A stretch of DNA of 45,323 nucleotides, taken from contig JAFSTA010000139.1 in NCBI GenBank assembly GCA_017450695.1, positions 1-45,323 on the forward strand, read 5' to 3'. The notes beneath the pieces were generated by a model. The model ran no database searches. It was not told where the DNA came from and was given only the letters and a program-made list of their open reading frames with translations. The DNA comes from Kiritimatiellia bacterium (lineage in GTDB: Bacteria; Verrucomicrobiota; Kiritimatiellia; RFP12; UBA1067). This document shows positions 42,742 through 45,323 of the stretch, in pieces (position 1 is the stretch's first letter; every line of letters starts with the position of its first letter). The position numbers and the translations under genes are program-made.

Positions 42742-43230
42742 ATGAAGAATCGTAAGTCCAGTCGAGTTTTCCTTTCTGTCCTGGGCGTGGTTGCCCTTGG
42801 CATCGTGGCCGGTTGCGCATCGCCCCGTGCCGACGCAACGTTCGCCAAATACGATGACGTAAAGGAGGTGAAGACGTTCGAGCTCGCGTGTACATCGCGG
42901 AGCTGGGACGGCGCGGAGCTGCCGGACTATCCCGTCGGCAAGCCGCAGCTCATCGTGAAACGCTACGTGTTCCCTCGCGGCAGCAAGCTCGGGTGGCACC
43001 ACCATCCCGTGATGAACTACGGTATCCTGCAGCAGGGCGAGCTTACGATCATCGGTCTGGACGGTAAGGAGAAGACCGTCAGGGCAGGGGAGGCCGTCGT
43101 CGAGATGGTCGGCACCATCCATCACGGCGAGAACCGTGGCGACAAGACCGTCGTCCTCGATATGTTCTACATCTCGCAGGAAGGAACGCCGACCGCCGTG
43201 CAACATCCTGAAATCAAGGAAGGCCTGTAA
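42742..43230 (+). CDS. Cupin-domain lipoprotein
   Basis: 162 residues. A lipoprotein signal ends in the lipobox IVAGC (Cys about 25). A single cupin barrel follows, with metal-binding histidines in GWHHHPVMNYGILQQGE and a second block GEAVVEMVGTIHHGENRGD. Small cupins of this type bind a metal and act as enzymes or ligand-binding proteins; nothing here chooses between these. ATG 42742 has TGGAGG 5 bases upstream. The next gene follows after 32 bases, so they may be cotranscribed. Export with a lipid anchor suggests an envelope role. Confidence 0.88.
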   Translation: MKNRKSSRVFLSVLGVVALGIVAGCASPRADATFAKYDDVKEVKTFELACTSRSWDGAELPDYPVGKPQLIVKRYVFPRGSKLGWHHHPVMNYGILQQGELTIIGLDGKEKTVRAGEAVVEMVGTIHHGENRGDKTVVLDMFYISQEGTPTAVQHPEIKEGL

Positions 43231-43262
43231 CCTTTTGTGAAAAAGAGGAAGGACGTGAGAAC

Positions 43263-44117
43263 GTGAAAAGAATCATCCAGTTGACAGTTTCGCTTCTGCT
43301 GCCGGTCGCGGCGGGGGCCGCATCGGTGGTGCCTTACGGCACGTATCTCGTCAAGGGGTCGTTCCGGGGCGACTACAACACCGTGCTGGCCGACATCGGC
43401 ACGACGACGGTGACGGTAAGGGCCCAGCGTGCGGACGGCACGGCGGTCGCCGAATCGCCGGTCAGGGCCGCGAACGCCGAGGGTGTCAATTTTATCCTCT
43501 CGATCCCGGTCGCCTCCGAGTCCATCGCGAAGGCCTGTTCGGTCGGCGAGACGCTCGACTGTACGCTCTTCACGGACGAGTGGTCTCTGACCGTGACGAA
43601 CGTCCTGACGGTCGGTGCGCCGATCCACGTCGGCAACCTGACGATCAACTACACGGATGTCGAGAGTTACACCAACTCAGTGGACGGTACGGTCGTCGAG
43701 ATTCCGGCGGAATACATCGCCGAGGCGCAGGCGTACCTTGACGAGGAGATGGGAGGCGGGACCTACGACCCCTGGGGCGACTATGACGGCGACGGCGTGA
43801 GCAACTACGGCGAGTATCTGGCCGGGACGCATCCGTTCGATGCCTCGGACGTCCTCCGCATCACTTCTTTCCGCCGGATGGGCGAACAGTTCTCGCTCCA
43901 GTTCGAGCACGTCGGCGGGCACGTCTATGCGGTTTCCGCGGCGAACACGCTCGCAAGGCCCCAGTGGGCGGCGAGGCGCGTCCGCAAGAGTGCCAAGGGC
44001 GCGGAACTCGACCAGGTGCTGGCCGACGGCGACGACGGGGAACCGGGCGTGACGGAGATTTTCATCACGCCGGCCGCCGGCGCGACGAGCGAGTTCTTCC
44101 GGCTGGAGGCGAAGTAG
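43263..44117 (+). CDS. Secreted protein with dockerin/TSP3-like calcium-binding motif
   Basis: 284 residues from GTG 43263. A signal peptide ends near AAGAAS. The region PWGDYDGDGVSNYGEYLAGT near 174-193 is a calcium-binding loop of the dockerin/thrombospondin-3 kind, a common motif in secreted proteins of the PVC group. The N-terminal 100 residues (YGTYLVKGSFRGDYNTVLAD) and the C-terminal segment (SLQFEHVGGHVYAVSAANTL) are beta-rich. No enzyme motif is visible. GAGGAAGGA lies 12 or so bases upstream. It precedes another large secreted protein, separated by a long hairpin. The role is unknown; cell-surface or extracellular structure is likely. Confidence 0.8.
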   Translation: MKRIIQLTVSLLLPVAAGAASVVPYGTYLVKGSFRGDYNTVLADIGTTTVTVRAQRADGTAVAESPVRAANAEGVNFILSIPVASESIAKACSVGETLDCTLFTDEWSLTVTNVLTVGAPIHVGNLTINYTDVESYTNSVDGTVVEIPAEYIAEAQAYLDEEMGGGTYDPWGDYDGDGVSNYGEYLAGTHPFDASDVLRITSFRRMGEQFSLQFEHVGGHVYAVSAANTLARPQWAARRVRKSAKGAELDQVLADGDDGEPGVTEIFITPAAGATSEFFRLEAK

Positions 44118-44129
44118 GAGAAAAAGATG

Positions 44130-44194
44130 CGACATTCGACGGCCGACACCCGGTTGTCGAAAGTCGAGTCCCGGCTGTCGGCCGTCGAATGTCG
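44130..44194. repeat. Long hairpin between two secreted-protein genes
   Basis: 24-base arms (CGACATTCGACGGCCGACA... and ...TGTCGGCCGTCGAATGTCG) match at 23 of 24 positions around a 17-base loop. It is a very stable RNA hairpin between the two genes, without a T-run. It may protect or process the transcript or attenuate the downstream gene. Confidence 0.85.
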
Positions 44195-44222
44195 AATGTC
44201 CCAATTTGAAGGAAACAGAACC

Positions 44223-45323
44223 ATGAAGAGAACACTGCATTCTTTGCTTCTTCTTCTGCCGGTCTCGGCGATGGCCATGCCGCACGTGGAGGAGACGCTG
44301 GAGCTGTCGAAGGGGTGGAACGCGATCTACATCGAATCGACCCCGACCAATTCGCTGTGCGAGGACTTCTTCCGCGATACGCCGGTTCTCGGCGCGGCGG
44401 TCTATCTGAGCGACGCCAACGCCGCGACCGCGCAGTATGATGCAAGCGGCAAGGAGATTGTACAGGCCCCGGTCGCATTCCTGCAGTGGATTCGCGGCGA
44501 GAGCGCCTCGACGCTCCAGTCCGTCTCTGGAGGCAGCACAGTGCTTCTCTACGCCACGGACGCGACGAACATCACCTTTGTCGGCGTGCCGTCCGCGCCG
44601 AGGGCGACATGGCACAAAATCTCGTCCGCCGAGACCAACGAGTTCCTCAACCTGGTCGGCGTCTCGTCCGACAGCAAGAAGGTCTCCATCGAAAAATACT
44701 TCGGCGAAGGTCCTTTCGGGGCGTCGAGCCCCAGCCGGGCGATTTTCTCCGTCTCCGGCGAAGACGAGAACGAGGGTCCCGATCTGAAGGACGCCGAAAA
44801 GGCCGGTTTCGGTAGGAAGGCGACGCTTGTCGGCGGCAAGGCGTATGCGCTCACCGCCACGACCGCCGGAGACTGGCCGGGCGTGATTGGCGTTCAGGGA
44901 GACGGTGTCCTCTTCGGCGCGGACGCGAACTATGCGTCCGTCAAGGTGCGGAACTGCGGTACGCAGGTCCACACGTTCCGCTTCACGATGACGGAGTCGG
45001 CGACGCACGAGCGGCTGCCGCCCATCTCCCGCCGACTGCCGCGCGCCGACGCGCTGAGCGAGCCGGGCTACACGAACGTCGAGGAGAATGTCACCTGGGA
45101 GGTTTCGCTCGAACCGGACGAGGTCACGGAGCAGATTTTCAGTCTGGACCGTTCGAATCTCCGCCCCGACAGGGAATACGGGGCGATCCTGGTGATCGAG
45201 GATCTCGGCGGCAGCCAGATGCGCGTCAGGCTGCCGGTCGCGGCGGCTGTCGGCTCCTCGGCCGCCGTCGCCTATCCGACCGGACTCTGGGTCGGCCAGA
45301 TCGCGCTCACGCAGGTTTCAGGG
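44223..45323 (+). CDS. Secreted protein, 3' end beyond the window
   Basis: 367 codons visible without a stop. A signal peptide (MKRTLHSLLLLLPVSAMA) is followed by a beta-rich region beginning ETLELSKGWNAIYIEST, which looks like a repeated surface-domain start, then LLYATDATNITFVG and KAYALTATTAGDWPGVIG. A later WEVSLEPDEVTEQIF and YGAILVIEDLGGSQMRVRL resemble beta-sandwich strands. I do not recognise a family. AAGGAA lies 9 bases before the ATG. It sits 105 bases after a secreted gene with the same orientation and is probably in the same group of surface proteins. Confidence 0.85.
   Translation, partial: MKRTLHSLLLLLPVSAMAMPHVEETLELSKGWNAIYIESTPTNSLCEDFFRDTPVLGAAVYLSDANAATAQYDASGKEIVQAPVAFLQWIRGESASTLQSVSGGSTVLLYATDATNITFVGVPSAPRATWHKISSAETNEFLNLVGVSSDSKKVSIEKYFGEGPFGASSPSRAIFSVSGEDENEGPDLKDAEKAGFGRKATLVGGKAYALTATTAGDWPGVIGVQGDGVLFGADANYASVKVRNCGTQVHTFRFTMTESATHERLPPISRRLPRADALSEPGYTNVEENVTWEVSLEPDEVTEQIFSLDRSNLRPDREYGAILVIEDLGGSQMRVRLPVAAAVGSSAAVAYPTGLWVGQIALTQVSG

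Noticed and set aside
43677-45008. 443-codon minus-strand open frame
   Set aside because: It lies opposite two secreted-protein genes with signal peptides and ribosome-binding sites; no motif in the antisense.

Overview
The window is a chromosomal segment of a moderately GC-rich bacterium. Tat-exported enzymes, large secreted proteins with calcium-binding repeats, a polygalacturonase-like fusion enzyme, a Gluconate_2-dh3/GMC pair with a multihaem cytochrome, and intergenic spaces filled with short dispersed palindromic repeats together suggest a member of the PVC group, most likely a Kiritimatiellota/Lentisphaerota-type organism from a gut or anoxic habitat. This placement is inferred from gene content; there is no rRNA or other marker gene here. 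Sigma70-like promoters recur, usually TTGTGC or TTGACG with a 17-18 bp spacer and TATACT or TATAAT.

Left part (1-24.8 kb): a Tat-exported beta-propeller-like protein, a HAD phosphatase carrying a lipoprotein signal, an acyl-CoA dehydrogenase followed by a perfect terminator, a three-gene set (Hanks-type membrane kinase, AAA+ ATPase, membrane protein), two secreted glycosidase-like proteins around a small Gly/His/Pro-rich protein, panB, an Na/Pi cotransporter, a coiled-coil protein, a Tat-exported metallophosphoesterase, ilvD, and a minus-strand operon for a periplasmic GMC dehydrogenase (small subunit, FAD subunit, nine-haem cytochrome c).

Middle (24.8-29.6 kb): repeat-rich accessory DNA. 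It holds an AAA_14/DUF4143 ATPase bracketed by two copies of one 29-bp palindrome, a nucleotidyltransferase-like gene overlapping a small gene, and about 1.7 kb of duplicated non-coding repeats.

The main find (29.6-33.4 kb, perhaps to 38.2 kb) is a complete diversity-generating retroelement (DGR). Its order is a secreted C-type-lectin-fold target protein ending in the variable repeat (VR), a small MutS-like accessory protein, Avd, the template repeat (TR), and the DGR reverse transcriptase. A 1586-residue secreted protein starts 13 bases after the RT. In my hand alignment, all but one of the TR/VR substitutions fall on TR adenines, the hallmark of this mutagenesis. Two features are unusual. 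The VR carries one and three more NNC codons than the TR exactly where the TR has AAC runs, which suggests tract-length change as well as adenine mutagenesis. The RT gene also carries an in-frame palindromic element whose inverted ends match a repeat 30 kb away in the same window.

Right part (38.2-45.3 kb): a 1098-residue polygalacturonase/TIM-barrel fusion on the minus strand, three tandem copies of a 120-bp repeat, a promoter with a long leader or possible small RNA, a cupin lipoprotein, a secreted protein with a calcium-binding motif, and the start of another secreted protein that runs off the window.
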